Below, one piece after another: positions 11,040 through 21,529 of a DNA stretch of 64,000 nucleotides; the stretch's first letter is position 1; every line of letters starts with the position of its first letter. Source of the DNA: Pseudeuparius sepicola (taxonomy: Eukaryota; Arthropoda; Insecta; Coleoptera; Anthribidae); contig OY987305.1 in NCBI GenBank assembly GCA_963920635.1, forward strand, positions 12,687,153 to 12,751,152, given 5' to 3'. The notes beneath the pieces are model-generated. The model made no database searches, was not told the DNA's origin, and saw nothing but the letters and a program-made list of their open reading frames with translations. Made by a program: the position numbers and the translations under genes.

Positions 11040-11165
11040 ATTTCAAAAATAAGCCGTAAATGGCAACGAAGACAAAATAACAGTAATTGCCCCCCTCCCC
11101 CGCACAAGTATGGTGGTTGCTTCTGGGGTACTCCTAGTTTGGAGTATTGTGAGGGTGAGAATTAT
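11040..11165 (+). repeat. Dispersed repeat CC, copy 1
   Basis: The segment from AAATGGCAACGAAGACAAAA through GCACAAGTATGGTGGTTGC to GTGAGGGTGAGAATTATTA reappears inverted at 48062-48185. The last 40 bp also recur, inverted, at 16168-16210. No terminal repeats or coding capacity. Confidence 0.65.
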
Positions 11166-11190
11166 TATTATTATTATTGTAAATACTACC

Positions 11191-12264
11191 TATATAGAGG
11201 GTGAGTTTTTTGATGATCAGTATGGGGTCTCGGAAACTAGCGGAGATAGAAGGAAGGTTAAATGGGGAAAGAATTGCAGTTTGGTAGGCCCAATTTAATG
11301 CACCTTGTGGATTTTTGAAAAAAGTCATGGCTTACTAGATATTTTGAAAAAACGAAATTTTGGCGATTTATTCTAACCCATTTACCTTCGTTCAAAAAAT
11401 GTAAATACAACAGCTGGAGGGAATTGTGTCCCCAATACGGTGGTCATGTCCTACTTTCCGTGACAGCTGCCATTTTCGAGATATGACACAAACTTTGTTT
11501 TTTAAATGGAAACCATAGTTGGCCTTAGAGCTTTCCAACTATACAATACTCGATATGGTTATTCGGAAAAATAACGGAAATAACTATGGTTTCCATTTAA
11601 AAAAACACAAGTTTGTGCCATATCTCGAAAATGACAGCTGTCATGGAAAGTATGACATGATAAACGCACTAGGGACACAATTCCCTCCGACTTTGGTATT
11701 TACACATTTTATCTAAAATCAGAAACAACGAAGCTAGATGGATTAGAATAAATCGCCAAAATTTCGTTTTTTGGGGGATTTCGGAAACTAGCAGAGTTAG
11801 AAGGAAGGTTAAATAGGAAAAGAATTGCAGTTTTGTAGGCCCAATTTAACGCGCCTTGTGGATTTTTGAAAAAAGTCTTGGCTTACTAGATATTTTGAAA
11901 AAACGAAATTTTGGCCAACTATGGTTTCCATTTAAAAAACACAAGTATGTGTCATATCTCGAAAATGGCTGCTGTCACGGAAAGTACCTCAAGATAACCG
12001 CATTGGGGACAAAATTACCTCCAACTTTTGTATTTACACTTTTTATCTAAAATCAGAAACAACGAAGCTAAACGCATTATAGAATAAATCGTCAAAATTT
12101 CGTTTTTTCAAAATATCTAGTAAGCTTTGACTTTTTTCCAAAATCCACAAGGCGCATTAAATTGGGCCTACAAAACTGCATTTCTTTCCCCATTTAACCT
12201 TCCTTTTATCTCCGCTAGTTTCCGAGATACCCATACTGATCTTCAAAGAAACCTCACCCTGTAT
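11191..12264. mobile_element. Foldback MITE family B, full copy
   Basis: The left end reads TATAGAGGGTGAGTTTTTTG and the right end AAACCTCACCCTGTATA. The terminal arms are about 110 bp and share GGAAACTAGCGGAGATAGAA and GGTTAAATGGGGAAAGAA in inverted form. Between them are two partly palindromic modules (11290-11770 and 11830-12180), each with AATTTAACGCGCC, GACAGCTGCCATTTTCGAG-like and ACTATGGTTTCC blocks. The frames at 11519 and 11856 are the same module twice, not genes. Confidence 0.85.
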
Positions 12265-12265
12265 A

Positions 12266-12602
12266 TCCAGGGTGATTCATTGTGAATGGGAAATCCCTAA
12301 ACTGGGGGTAGGGAAGACCAAAATATAGCGATTGCGCAAGTGGCGCCTTCTGTGAGATACGTAGAAATTGACATTATCAGCTTATTCTAAATCCCCAAAA
12401 ACATAGCAGTGCCAAATTTCAGGTCAGCAGCTTGATAATTTTGGTAGATATAGCCATAATTCAATTTTAAAAAAGAACTTGAACGCACTGTATCTCTCAA
12501 ACAAACAACATTTGTTTAAGCAATGTTGGACTCAATCGCAATATTTTGGTCTCCCCTACCCCCAGTTTCGGGATTTCCCATTCCCAGTGAATCACCCTAT
12601 AT
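12266..12602. mobile_element. Short MITE family C
   Basis: The ends are CCAGGGTGATTCATTGTGAA and CCCAGTGAATCACCCTATA. Inverted TIRs extend about 60 bp and include GGGAAATCCCTAAACTGGG. It directly abuts the family B element. Its interior (GCGCAAGTGGCGCCTTCTGT through CAGCTTGATAATTTTGG) is shared with the right arm of the family D element at 17225-17400, an example of module sharing. A terminal fragment of C is also found at 61565-61625. Confidence 0.85.
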
Positions 12603-12689
12603 AAGCACAGACGCGAAAAAATTTTTTTTACTAATATTTTTAATATCTAAGGATTAAGGCTTGCGTTACAGTATGATAAATGACGTATA

Positions 12690-13400
12690 TGCAAAAGTTG
12701 TCACGTGACTTGCAGTAACTTTTAAATTTGACATTTAACAAAAAAACTCCATCTTCTCTTGCAATTAATTTTCCGTGTATACCAGAACTTAACAATAACA
12801 TTCAATATTTGTCAATTTTTTTAACGTTATTTCCTTTTCTTTCAATTTTTTTTCACAGATTTTACCTCCATAAGGTTCTATATTTTTAAGAAAGTCCTAT
12901 TTTAAATAGATACTTTTTCTTAGCTAACTATCCTTTTAAGTGCTGGCTATATGGAAACAATTGAATTTAAACAAAGTCATGAATGCTGTAGTAAGCCCTT
13001 CTAGTAAGTTTCTTTCTTGGATATTAGGTAATTTCAACAAAAAAGTAGCGTTTTTAAAGTCAATTCAGATTTGAAACTTGTCATGAAATACAGGAATTAA
13101 ATAAAGTTTGGATCAAGCGCGCCAAAAGTTTTGAAATTTAAAAATGTGTTTGCTTTAAAATATGTACGTACCTAAACTATATGTTATCAAAGAAATGTTA
13201 TTGAAACTATAAACTATGAGTAGAATCCTTAAAATAAAGGACCTTATATGGGTAGAATCTGAAAAAAAAATAAAAAAATATATTTTTAAAAATTGGCAAT
13301 GATTCATGAATTGACAATGTTCATGAAAATTGGTATCTACTTTTACGTTAAATGTCAAATTTGAGTGTTAATGCAGGTCACGTGACCACTTTCGCAAACA
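12690..13400. repeat. Foldback family H
   Basis: GTTGTCACGTGACTTGCAGT near 12700 and CATGACAAGTT-type flanks are mirrored near 13345-13396 (GGTCACGTGACCACTTTCGC). The inverted arms are at least 50 bp and end GACATTTAAC / GTTAAATGTC. Outer termini of the TACAG type were not found, so the element is old or its boundary is elsewhere. Confidence 0.65.
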
Positions 13401-13595
13401 AAAATTTTTCCTTTATCGGATGCACACTTTTTTGTATAGTGACAGTGGTGTCACCTAGATAAAATCATTAGCGTTATTCCCTACTTATTTGTAAAAAAAT
13501 TCTTATATTAACGCCATCTTTCGAGTTTCTTTTGATAGAGTCTTAAGAGCTAGAACAGTAACAGACAGATAGACAAATAACTAAAAACCTGCACG

Positions 13596-13733
13596 TGTAA
13601 CTTTTGTTCGATCGCATCAGACGCCTCGAATCGGCCAAAGCACAACTTTCGCCTCTCGCTAACGAGACGACCATAATCGTTGTCACCCAGACCCAACTGT
13701 TGCCGTTATTACCGATTCGCCAAGCGCGAACCG
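13596..13733 (+). other. ATG-free GC-rich exon-like block with strong splice donor
   Basis: A compositionally distinct block ends GCGCGAACCG, immediately followed by GTAAGTG at 13734, a full match to the donor consensus. From about 13500 to 13733 there is no ATG on the + strand, as expected for a non-coding leader exon. The same strand as the grh exon and the lack of a coding start make it a candidate alternative 5' UTR exon of grh (inference). The 5' limit is arbitrary; a TCAGA at 13618 could be an initiator. GC-rich sequence continues past the donor to about 13990, so a transposon LTR or other repeat is an alternative. Confidence 0.35.
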
Positions 13734-14788
13734 GTAAGTGCCTTCCTCCTTATTTTTGTTATTGTTGGGCCTCTATTCCTCCAACGAAAACTGGTACTAT
13801 TAGCGCTGCTTCGTGTAGGTCATGGCGATCGTCGGCTGGCCGGTCGGACTGGCGGGCACAACCCCGTGGAACCGGCCCAAGAACCCGGTCTCTCCTCCTT
13901 TTCAACACTTTTTTGTGTCTAAAATAATAGAGCCGATCTAAACCGGTACCAGTAGTAAACCGGAGATGAATCACTTGTAGTAAAACGGCCATGCGCCTGG
14001 TAACTGTACGGCACGTGGTGAGCCTTGGGGAAGATCCTTACGGTGATTCTTGTCTGGCCAATATGATGAAAGTCAACACCAACATCAGAGTATGATGCTG
14101 TATTAGCAAAAGTCGCATAATCTTCTTTTTCATTCTCGATCATTCCTTTGTTACGGAAAATATATATACCTACACCACTGTAGATCACTTTTTTCTTCAA
14201 CTGGAATCATGAATGGAGATTAAGGAGCAGCAGCATCAAGTTAGGTGCCGTCAAAATAACTGTAACATTCAGAGATAAATCCTGTTTCAATTTTTCAAAT
14301 TTTAAGTCCACGATCTATAACTTCACTAGCTGACAACACAGACAATCGTATACTTTATTTTGTCTTTTGTATATTATACTTTATGAATTGCGTCTAATCC
14401 AATTCCACAAAATTCGATGTCTTATACCACTAATTCTCAGTTTCCCGGTATTGAAATTTGTTTATTTCTTTAAATGTCATGGAACTATACCTACTTCATT
14501 CAGAACAAATTTTATAAATGCACTCTTTGAACTTTATACTGAGTTATATATTGTATGTTAAGTGGCTAATCTAACATTGGGTTTAACCTATGATTATAGG
14601 ATTTAAATATTTTTTTACACTCTAAAACATTCCAATTTTCCAATAATTTTTGATGTTGCCACCTTACTAGATATCCCAATTTTAGTCGTTTTTTCCTGCA
14701 GATTATTTGTCATTTCTATCTCTAGAATTCGTCGTGAATCGTGTTCCTTTATTCACCTTTAGTTTAAAATGGCGAAATAACATAACTA
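13734..14788. other. Interval with GC-richer first quarter
   Basis: 13734-13990 keeps raised GC and open frames without recognisable domains. The remainder is AT-rich and shows no repeat structure that I could pair. Confidence 0.35.
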
Positions 14789-14934
14789 CAGTTTGTTTAG
14801 GGAATGTTCGGCCCTACGTCACAACTCCAGTCCTTGTCTGGCTCGTGAATGTACGACCGATACCCGTCGTACATTCATAAGTAAGACAAGGACTGGAGTT
14901 GTGACGTAGGGCCGAACATTCGCTGAACAAACTT
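14789..14934. mobile_element. Short hairpin MITE family I, copy 1
   Basis: A 146-bp near-perfect palindrome: CAGTTTGTTTAGGGAATGTT on the left, AACATTCGCTGAACAAACT on the right, with GGCCCTACGTCACAACTCC mirrored exactly. TA lies on both sides (14787-14788 and 14935-14936). The second copy is at 44479-44627. Far too small to code; moved in trans if at all. Confidence 0.9.
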
Positions 14935-15000
14935 TATGTATACTTCTATAAAATTGATATCTGATCAAATGAAAGCACTTTTACAATTAGCCAACATATA

Positions 15001-15597
15001 TACAGCGTGTCTCCGGATTGAGTTCACATAAGATGTAAATAACAAAAAAAAATTGAGTTGAAATTTTAACTTCTAGGGATCAGCCCTGTTTAGTTTTAAA
15101 CCAATTTGTGACAGAATTTTAGTTTCGAAAAATCACGTATGCCTTGGAAATTACGAAGAAACCAATTTTCCACATCAGTAAAGTGCCCTTTTTGTAGGTT
15201 TTACGACAAAATGTTATTAAGGAAACTTGTTCAGAATCAAAAACTGAATAGGTTTGCGAAATTTCGAAAGTCTAGGCCTACTTTGATTTTTTTCTGCTAA
15301 AAAATGAAAACGCACCAAAATCAAAGTAGACCTGGCTTTTGAACATTTTCACACCTATACTGTTTTTCATTGTGAACAAGTTTTTTTAATAATATTTTGC
15401 CGTTAAACCTACAAAAAGGACACTTTACTGATGTGGAACATTAGTTTCTTCATAATTTCCAAGGCATAATACCTGATTTTTCGAAACTAAAATTATGTCA
15501 CAAATTAGTTTCAAATCAAGGAGACATGATCCTCAGAAGCTCAAATTTCAACTGCTATTTACACCTTATGTGAACTCTATCCAGGGACACATTTGTA
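15001..15597. mobile_element. Foldback MITE family J
   Basis: The left end reads TACAGCGTGTCTCCGGATTG and the right end CTATCCAGGGACACATTTGT. The arms of about 280 bp include TCCACATCAGTAAAGTG and GGTTTTACGACAAAATG, mirrored at 15395-15440. The centre carries GGCCTACTTTGATTTTT facing AAAATCAAAGTAGACC, a module also found in families N, K and Z. No transposase. Confidence 0.85.
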
Positions 15598-16489
15598 TAG
15601 GTATCTACCTACAGTAAAAACTAGAACTATTTCCTATAATTTAGTACAAATATTTTTGGTTTAAAAATATTCTCTAGTGATGAGTTTCCGGGCCTGCATA
15701 TTGATTTCAAATCGATCGTGACTTCTCCGAAACGCCATAAAAAATGCTTATAGTTACGACATATCATTACCTCACGAAAAGACAAAAAAAAATAGCTGAC
15801 GTGTTTATTTCTCTGGGTATTTATCTAATGTTTCCTTCTACTGCTTACGAAAAGAATAATTTACGCCTGATGCTGTGGCAGTTATTGAATTAATTAATTA
15901 GGTATCTGCCTATGTGTTTTACGACTATTATAGTAGGTAGGTATACATAGCGTTGAAACTTTCTAATTTTCTACATGCGAGTGATTCGGATATTTTGATT
16001 TGTTTTTACCTACTGGAAAAACACAAATGTATCGTACAATATTTTTCTCTAACGGAACTATGATTTTTTCTAATAATTATTGTCAAATATTCGAATACGA
16101 TTTGTGTCAAAGTTGCAAATATTATTCACATCCACAACAGTATCTATAATTTATTAAAATGCATTATTAACAATAATAATTCTCACTCTCACAGTACTCA
16201 AAACTAGGAATCCGTTATAAAATAAAATGTAAAAAAAATGGTAAATATTGGTGATATACATTTTATATTGAATAGTTTTAACTATGTTTTACTTTACAAA
16301 TATATCTAAAAATGCAACTACAGGACTGTTAACTTTAGTACTTAACAGTTACAGTTATACAACAGTTTGTAAAGTATGTTTCGAAAATTAATAAGTTTTT
16401 ATGATTTATCTGAAATAAAAAGATATTGAACATTATTCATCATCATATTAGTAAAACAAAAACTTGAAGATTTTATTTTATTTGCAAAA
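15598..16489. other. Unassigned AT-rich interval
   Basis: No coding exon seen. A roughly 40-bp partial copy of repeat CC lies at 16168-16210. The rest is low-complexity AT. Confidence 0.4.
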
Positions 16490-17500
16490 TGTATATTGCC
16501 GGTGGTCCAATAGTAATGCTACATACAGTAATCATATAGGTTTTTATGTTATGACGTCAATATATTGCCATTTAGCCAAACTAAATTGCGGCTATATAAT
16601 CAATAATCAAGCTGCTGAACTAAAATTTGGAACTGATTTTTTTAGGGATGTAGAATAAAATGTCGTTCTAAATTCACATAAAGCGCCACTTGCGCTGTTT
16701 TTGGATTGTGCTTTTACTTATAACTTTTTTGAGCGTACGTTTTTGGTCTTGCGCAAGGTTATCGTTTTAGTGCATTCTGCAACAAAAGTGTACTCTTGTT
16801 TTATAATGATAAAATCAGCAGTTTACGTTGGCAAAATGAGCCCCAAAACACCTGTTGAGACTAACATTTGAAAAATACAATTTCCACCTGCCGCTTTCAA
16901 ATACAGATTAATTGTACCATTTAAAGTGAGAATAAAATTCCCTATTCCAGGAAAACTAATGGTATTTTGCCCAATGCTCATTTGGATTTCTTTTCTTCAT
17001 TTTGAATGTACAATTAATTTTAGAAATTTGAAAGAAGTACCCAAGTGTTAATTTTATTTTTCGAATTTTGGTGTTAACAGGTGTTTTGGGGCACATTTTG
17101 CCGATTTTAACGCAAACGGTTGATTTTATCGTTATGAAACAAGAGTACCTTTTTGTCACAGAATGAAAGAATGCACTAGGTCCTAAACCCAGTAGGATAA
17201 CCCCAAAAAAACGAGTAAATCACGATCCAAAAACAGCGCAAGTGGCGCCCTCTGTGAGATACGTAGAGATTGACATCTTCAGCTGATTTTCCATCCCAAA
17301 AAATACCGCAGCGCCAAATTTCAGTTGAGCAGCTTGATTATTTTGGAGAATATAGCCCTAATTCAATTTCAAAAAAGACTTTAACGTTTTTCATCTCAGT
17401 AAATAGTATCTACCTAACTTTTGGACTAAGGTAATTTTGATTAAATCGCAACATTTTGACGTCATAAATCTATATGTTGTCTATTGGACCACCCTGTATG
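16490..17500. mobile_element. Foldback MITE family D
   Basis: GGTGGTCCAATAGTAATGC near 16501 is mirrored by GTCTATTGGACCACCCTGTA at 17479. Further mirrored pairs are GCGCCACTTGCGCTGTTTTT (16684) with AAAACAGCGCAAGTGGCGCC (17226), and CCCCAAAACACCTGTTGAGA (16841) with a copy at 17070-17095. Arms are roughly 400 bp. The left terminus is eroded. The right-arm segment from 17225 to 17400 is the same module as the interior of family C. Confidence 0.82.
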
Positions 17501-18014
17501 GCAATTCTTTTAACAACAAAAAAACTTGTTCTAGTTGGGTCAAATGCGAAAATTCCACCTATTCAAAGTTGGCTTAAAGTCACTCTGCATAACTGAACAC
17601 AATATTATTTAATGAATGAAATTTTCACTTATTGCTGGTTCAGCCCAGTCAGCCGTCACGGTGTAGTATATGCGGTAGCAAACCGGAATCTTCAGGTTAT
17701 CCGGCCGACCCAGACCCAGGGCTGGTTTAACAACCATATGGGAATTGCATACCATATAGTGGCCTTCCCTAGTTTCAGTGTCCTGTGTTAGCCGACAATG
17801 AATGAATACATCGTTACGACCAGGACACGTTTCCTAACGCCGATTTGTTCGGAAAACAACAATGGCGTAATTAGGCGTATCGAAGAAACGAAACAATATA
17901 CTATAAATCCGGGGCTTTGATAAGAATTATACTCAATGTAGAGGTATAAAAGCATTTCGACATGTGTGTTAATGTGTAATGATTATTTTGATTTTTCGGC
18001 TACAGGCCTATATA
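17501..18014. other. Interval with a GC-richer patch
   Basis: 17636-17830 is less AT-rich (for example CCGGCCGACCCAGACCCAGG) and looks like old coding or retroelement-derived sequence, but I could not assign it and found no intact frame. Confidence 0.3.
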
Positions 18015-18115
18015 TACAGTGTGTCCACGGATAAACTTAACTATACTTGTACAAAAATATTTTCAATTTTTCGAAAAAAGTCATTCTTGATAAAAAAAAG
18101 TTTGCTTGTTCTTAA

Positions 18116-18915
18116 GGGAGTTTGCATTTTGGGCACCAAGGCAATAAATGGACTAATCCAACTTTCATTTTGGGCACCGACCCAAAAGGTCCTCTTTACA
18201 AAAGTTGCATTTTGGGCACCGAGCCTCTTATTTTTACCTGTACGTTCAACGTCAATTAAGTTTAGGTACTCATAGGTTGGCTGAAGAATTTTGTACAGTA
18301 CCTAAAAGTGTCATCTATGTAAATGCGTGACACGTCTTTAATAATGTTGATCTTTGTATCACAAGAAAAAATTACGATGTTATCCCTTTCGTTATTAATT
18401 AGTACGAAATTCTCATTTCGCGACGTAACTACATTCAAACTAGATAAAGCTATATGTACCTCGTTCATGTTCTTCGGCAAAGTTGGTAGTGTTCGTCGGC
18501 GGCTATTGTACATATTGTGTCTTATGTATTGGACATCCGTTGTCGTTAAGTTTTGGCGTATGATCTTCATAGGTTTTTCCGCAAGGTCTTCTGTATAGCT
18601 TTCCTTTTGCAAGTAACACTTACAACATTGGTTTTCCTCGATTACTGGAAATTATTTTGGTTTCCATTGCAACTATACACGATACGCGCTATAACAATGT
18701 CAATAACCAAACAATAATAAAATGTGTTTTATTTTTGTAGGGCCTTATATAGGTTACATCCATTAATAATTTTAATTTTATTTTATTATTCCAGGTACTT
18801 AAATCTGATTTGACCCACCCTTTGGGCCTCGGTGCCCAAATTGGAGTTTTCATAAACCCTCGAAACTGACCGCAAAGAGGAAAATACCTGTTTGGTGCCC
18901 AATTTGCATGCGCCC
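18116..18915 (-). mobile_element. Internally deleted MULE-like element
   Basis: An 800-bp insert in the arm of element K. GTTCTTAA is present on both sides (18108-18115 and 18916-18923), and the undisturbed opposite arm of K has the sequence only once, so this is an 8-bp target duplication, possibly 9 bp with one change. The ends are imperfect inverted repeats: GGGAGTTTGCATTTTGGGCA on the left and the complement GGGCGCATGCAAATTGGGCA on the right. TTTGGGCACC recurs at 18129, 18172 and 18213 and inverted near 18830 and 18893. A MULE transposase fragment inside (18262-18651) fits the superfamily, whose usual duplication is 8-10 bp. Confidence 0.82.
18262..18651 (-). pseudogene. MULE transposase fragment (region before and including first catalytic Asp)
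   Basis: An open frame of about 130 codons on the minus strand. The layout matches insect MULE/FLYWCH-type proteins: a Cys-rich start (QCCKC), a basic linker, IRHNMYNSRRRTLPTLPKN, then ENFVLINNERDNIVIF, and finally RIYIDDTFRYCTKFF. In the family this last motif is normally DGTF, with the first Asp of the DDE triad; here it reads DDTF. Family similarity stops right after FFSQ and the frame ends four codons later, so the rest of the catalytic domain is absent. The frame is closed upstream by a stop at 18652-18654. A relic without activity; identification is from motif memory, not a database search. Confidence 0.72.
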
Positions 18916-19971
18916 GTTCTTAAACTAAGATAGGCATGGAAAAAGGTAACATTACTTTTACTGGGTGACCAGAAAATTGAAGAAACGTTAATTAGCATAC
19001 GAGTAAACAGCCTCTATTTGTAGAGATATTGAAAAAAGTTATAAGAAAATTTGTTCATCGGGGTGAGCTACTTTATATTATATTATATTTAGGTTTACAT
19101 AATTTGAAAGTGTTAGGCCAACTTTGATTTTTTACTTTTCTCTTTTTTACTTTCTCGTTTTTCTCCGATTAAATAATTTTCTGTAGGTAGATAAAACTGT
19201 ATAAATAAAAGTTACTCAGAGTAGGAAACTGTATGTATGACGAAACAAATTTTGACAATCCTGAGCCCACTTTGCATTTTCTCCAATATAGCCCAAAATA
19301 CAAAGTAGGCCTAGAATCCGTAAATTTTCTCATCAAGCGCAGTTTTTCATTCTGGGGAAGTTTTATTAATATAGTTTTGTCGTACTATTTACAGAAAACC
19401 ATTTATTTAAAAAAAGAGAATAAAATAAAAAAACCAAAGTAGGCCAAATGCTTTGAAATTTTGCACACATAGGTAACTTATCATGGTGAACAAATTTTCT
19501 TTATAGCTTTTTTCAATATCTCTACAAATAGTGGTATTAGTTTACTCTTATGCTAATTAAGGTTTCTTCAATTTTCTGGTCACTCAGTATAAGTAAGGTT
19601 AACTTTTCCCATGTCAATCTTATTTTAAGAACAAGCAGACTTTTTTTTTATCAAGAATGCCTTTTTTCGAAAAATTGAAAATACAAATTTTTACAAGTAT
19701 AGTTAAGTCCATCCATGGACACACTGTAGAACGAATTCGCATTGCTAAGATATGAAAAATATCTATTTGGAATCTGATAAGAGGACACGACATGTACAAT
19801 ATTTGTAAAAGTGAAAAAGATATTTTATGATTATAAAATATCTTATTAGGTATATCCGGCGTACCCGGGTATTATTAAAGAAATCAACCGAAATCCAAAC
19901 AGTACTTATAATTATAAAGATCGTACACCTTGACATATCGATATTTTATATCGATTTTCGATATATCAATA

Positions 19972-20712
19972 TACAGTATGTCCCAATTTGATACTGGACA
20001 CCTCAGAAATATATGAAGGGCAAAGAAAACAAATGGTCTCTATCTTTTTATTGGTAGTACCAAGGGAGAGTATCTCATAGGTGGTGGTATTTGGATGGGG
20101 TGATTATTTCATGGCCTGCTACGATTTTTTAAAATAGCAAATTTTCAAGAAACCCCAATAGGATTTTTTTACGACAAAATGTTATTAAAAAAACTTGTTC
20201 AGAATGAAAAACTGAGTAGATTCGCAAAATTTTCAAAGGCTAGGTCTACTTTGATTTTTAGATTTATCTTCCACTTTTTTCTTAGAAAAGTATCCTTTCT
20301 GAAGCTTTCACGTCAAAATTTTATTTTTTTTCACGATGATAAACTATCCTTAATAATATTTTAACGTGAAAGCTCCAGAAAGGACACATTTCTAAGAAAA
20401 GAGTTGGAGAAAATGGCGAAAAAGCTAAAAATCAAAGTAGGCCTAGACTTTTGAAATTTTGCAATTTTACTCAGTTTTTCATTATAAACAAGTTTTCTTA
20501 ACATTTTGTCGTAAAAAAATCCCTAATAGGGTTTCTTGAAAATTAGCTATTTTGAAGCATCATAGCAGGCCATAAAATAATTACCCCATCCAAATACCAC
20601 CGCCTATGAGATTCTGTCCCTTGGGACCACCAATAAAAAAATAGAGACCATTTATTTTTCTTGTCCTTTATATAGTTCTGAGGTGTCCAGTATCAAATTG
20701 GGACACACTGTA
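19972..20712. mobile_element. Foldback MITE family N, copy 1
   Basis: The ends are TACAGTATGTCCCAATTTGA and CAAATTGGGACACACTGTA. Arms of about 330 bp carry GATACTGGACACCTCAGAAA, TCATGGCCTGCTACGATTTT and TTACGACAAAATGTTATTAA, mirrored. The centre has CTACTTTGATTTTTAG / AAAATCAAAGTAGGCC and the near-palindromic AAGCTTTCACGTCAAAATTT. Copy 2 is at 62050-62753. The flank 19935-19970 is a short ATCGAT/ATATCG palindromic run. Confidence 0.9.
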
Positions 20713-20852
20713 TATTCCATACACAGGGTGATTCAGTCATGATGTAAAAAAAAATAATTACAGGTGAAAAAAAATAGCTTAATAAGAATATGAAATTTTA
20801 AAAATCAACAAAAACATATTGTAAATGTAGGTTTTACGTTTTCACAGAAATC

Positions 20853-21107
20853 TTAAAAATTGTCGAAATATTCTTGCAGATCAAAGTTCCCTCCTTCACC
20901 AACGTAACATCAAAGATATTGCTATCTTTGTTGGGACATGTCCTGACAATCATCTGCAGGCACAATGATCCCAGCCAGCCCATTACCGGTTTCATCCTCT
21001 TTGGGAATCATCAGATGGACGTAGGCAAAATCCAGAGTGGATAGATTGAAAAGATAGAACCAACAGAAACAACTACTCCGAGGGTTAATACCCCTACCGG
21101 CATTGAA
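20853..21107 (-). pseudogene. Coding-like remnant, unidentified
   Basis: On the minus strand two short frames read like real protein rather than noise. One spans 21107-20922 and contains LSTLDFAYVHLMIPKEDE followed by TGNGLAGIIVPADDCQDM before a stop. The other ends at 20853 with YVGEGGNFDLQEYFDNF and a stop. They are offset by one frame and separated by a stop. Codon use is less AT-biased than the surroundings. The first frame enters the left arm of the hairpin at 21051. I do not recognise the family. Chance open frames remain possible. Confidence 0.3.
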
Positions 21108-21243
21108 CTACACCATTGGTTCTTGATTTTCGTTGGGAATAAATATTGCAGATCAAAGTTCCCTCCTTCAAGAACCAATGGTGTAGTTCAATGCCGGTAG
21201 GGGTATTAGCCCTCGGAGTAGTTGTTTCTGTTGGTTCTATCTT
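21051..21243. repeat. Near-perfect 75-bp inverted repeat (hairpin) upstream of grh exon
   Basis: Arms 21051-21125 and 21169-21243 match at 74 of 75 positions; the single difference would still allow a G-U pair. The loop is 43 nt. It contains TTGCAGATCAAAGTTCCCTC, an exact 25-bp direct repeat of 20874-20898, and TGTCGAAATATT precedes the first copy and follows the right arm. The ends are not of the TACAG type, so this is probably not a standard MITE. A template-switch duplication is the simplest origin. Confidence 0.9.
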
Positions 21244-21529
21244 CTGTCGAAATATTGTCCTGTGACGATAAAAACATCATGGTCTAGATTAATTTATTAC
21301 CTTTGTGACTCGCTTTTTGATTTCCAATGTCTATTAATTTCTTATTTTGTAAGTAGTTATCAATGTACCTAATGCCCAAAAATGTTGAACATCAATTAAA
21401 ACTGTGCACAAAACGTACAAACGCGCTACCTGTATTTCCATAAGATTGTACCGGTAGTAATTTTATCGCGAATAGCAAGCCGATTCTACTTATACTATGG
21501 TATACCAAGCAACAAGGTATACGAGAGCA

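Larger units (their letters stand above)
18015..19728. mobile_element. Foldback MITE family K, split by a MULE-like insertion
   Basis: The ends are TACAGTGTGTCCACGGATA and TCCATGGACACACTGTA. The left arm is 18015-18115 continuing at 18916-19090; the right arm is about 19470-19728. The pairing of AGTAAACAGCCTCTATTTGT (19002) with ACAAATAGTGGTATTAGTTT (19526) and of TTGTTCTTAA with TTAAGAACAA shows that 18116-18915 was inserted into one arm only. The middle (19110-19440) holds the shared AACTTTGATTTTT / AAACCAAAGTAGGCC module. Confidence 0.85.

Noticed and set aside
13596..14015. Solo LTR starting TGTAAC with GCACG repeated at both ends
   Set aside because: The right end lacks the expected CA terminus and pairing of the ends is poor; kept only as an alternative for the exon-like block.
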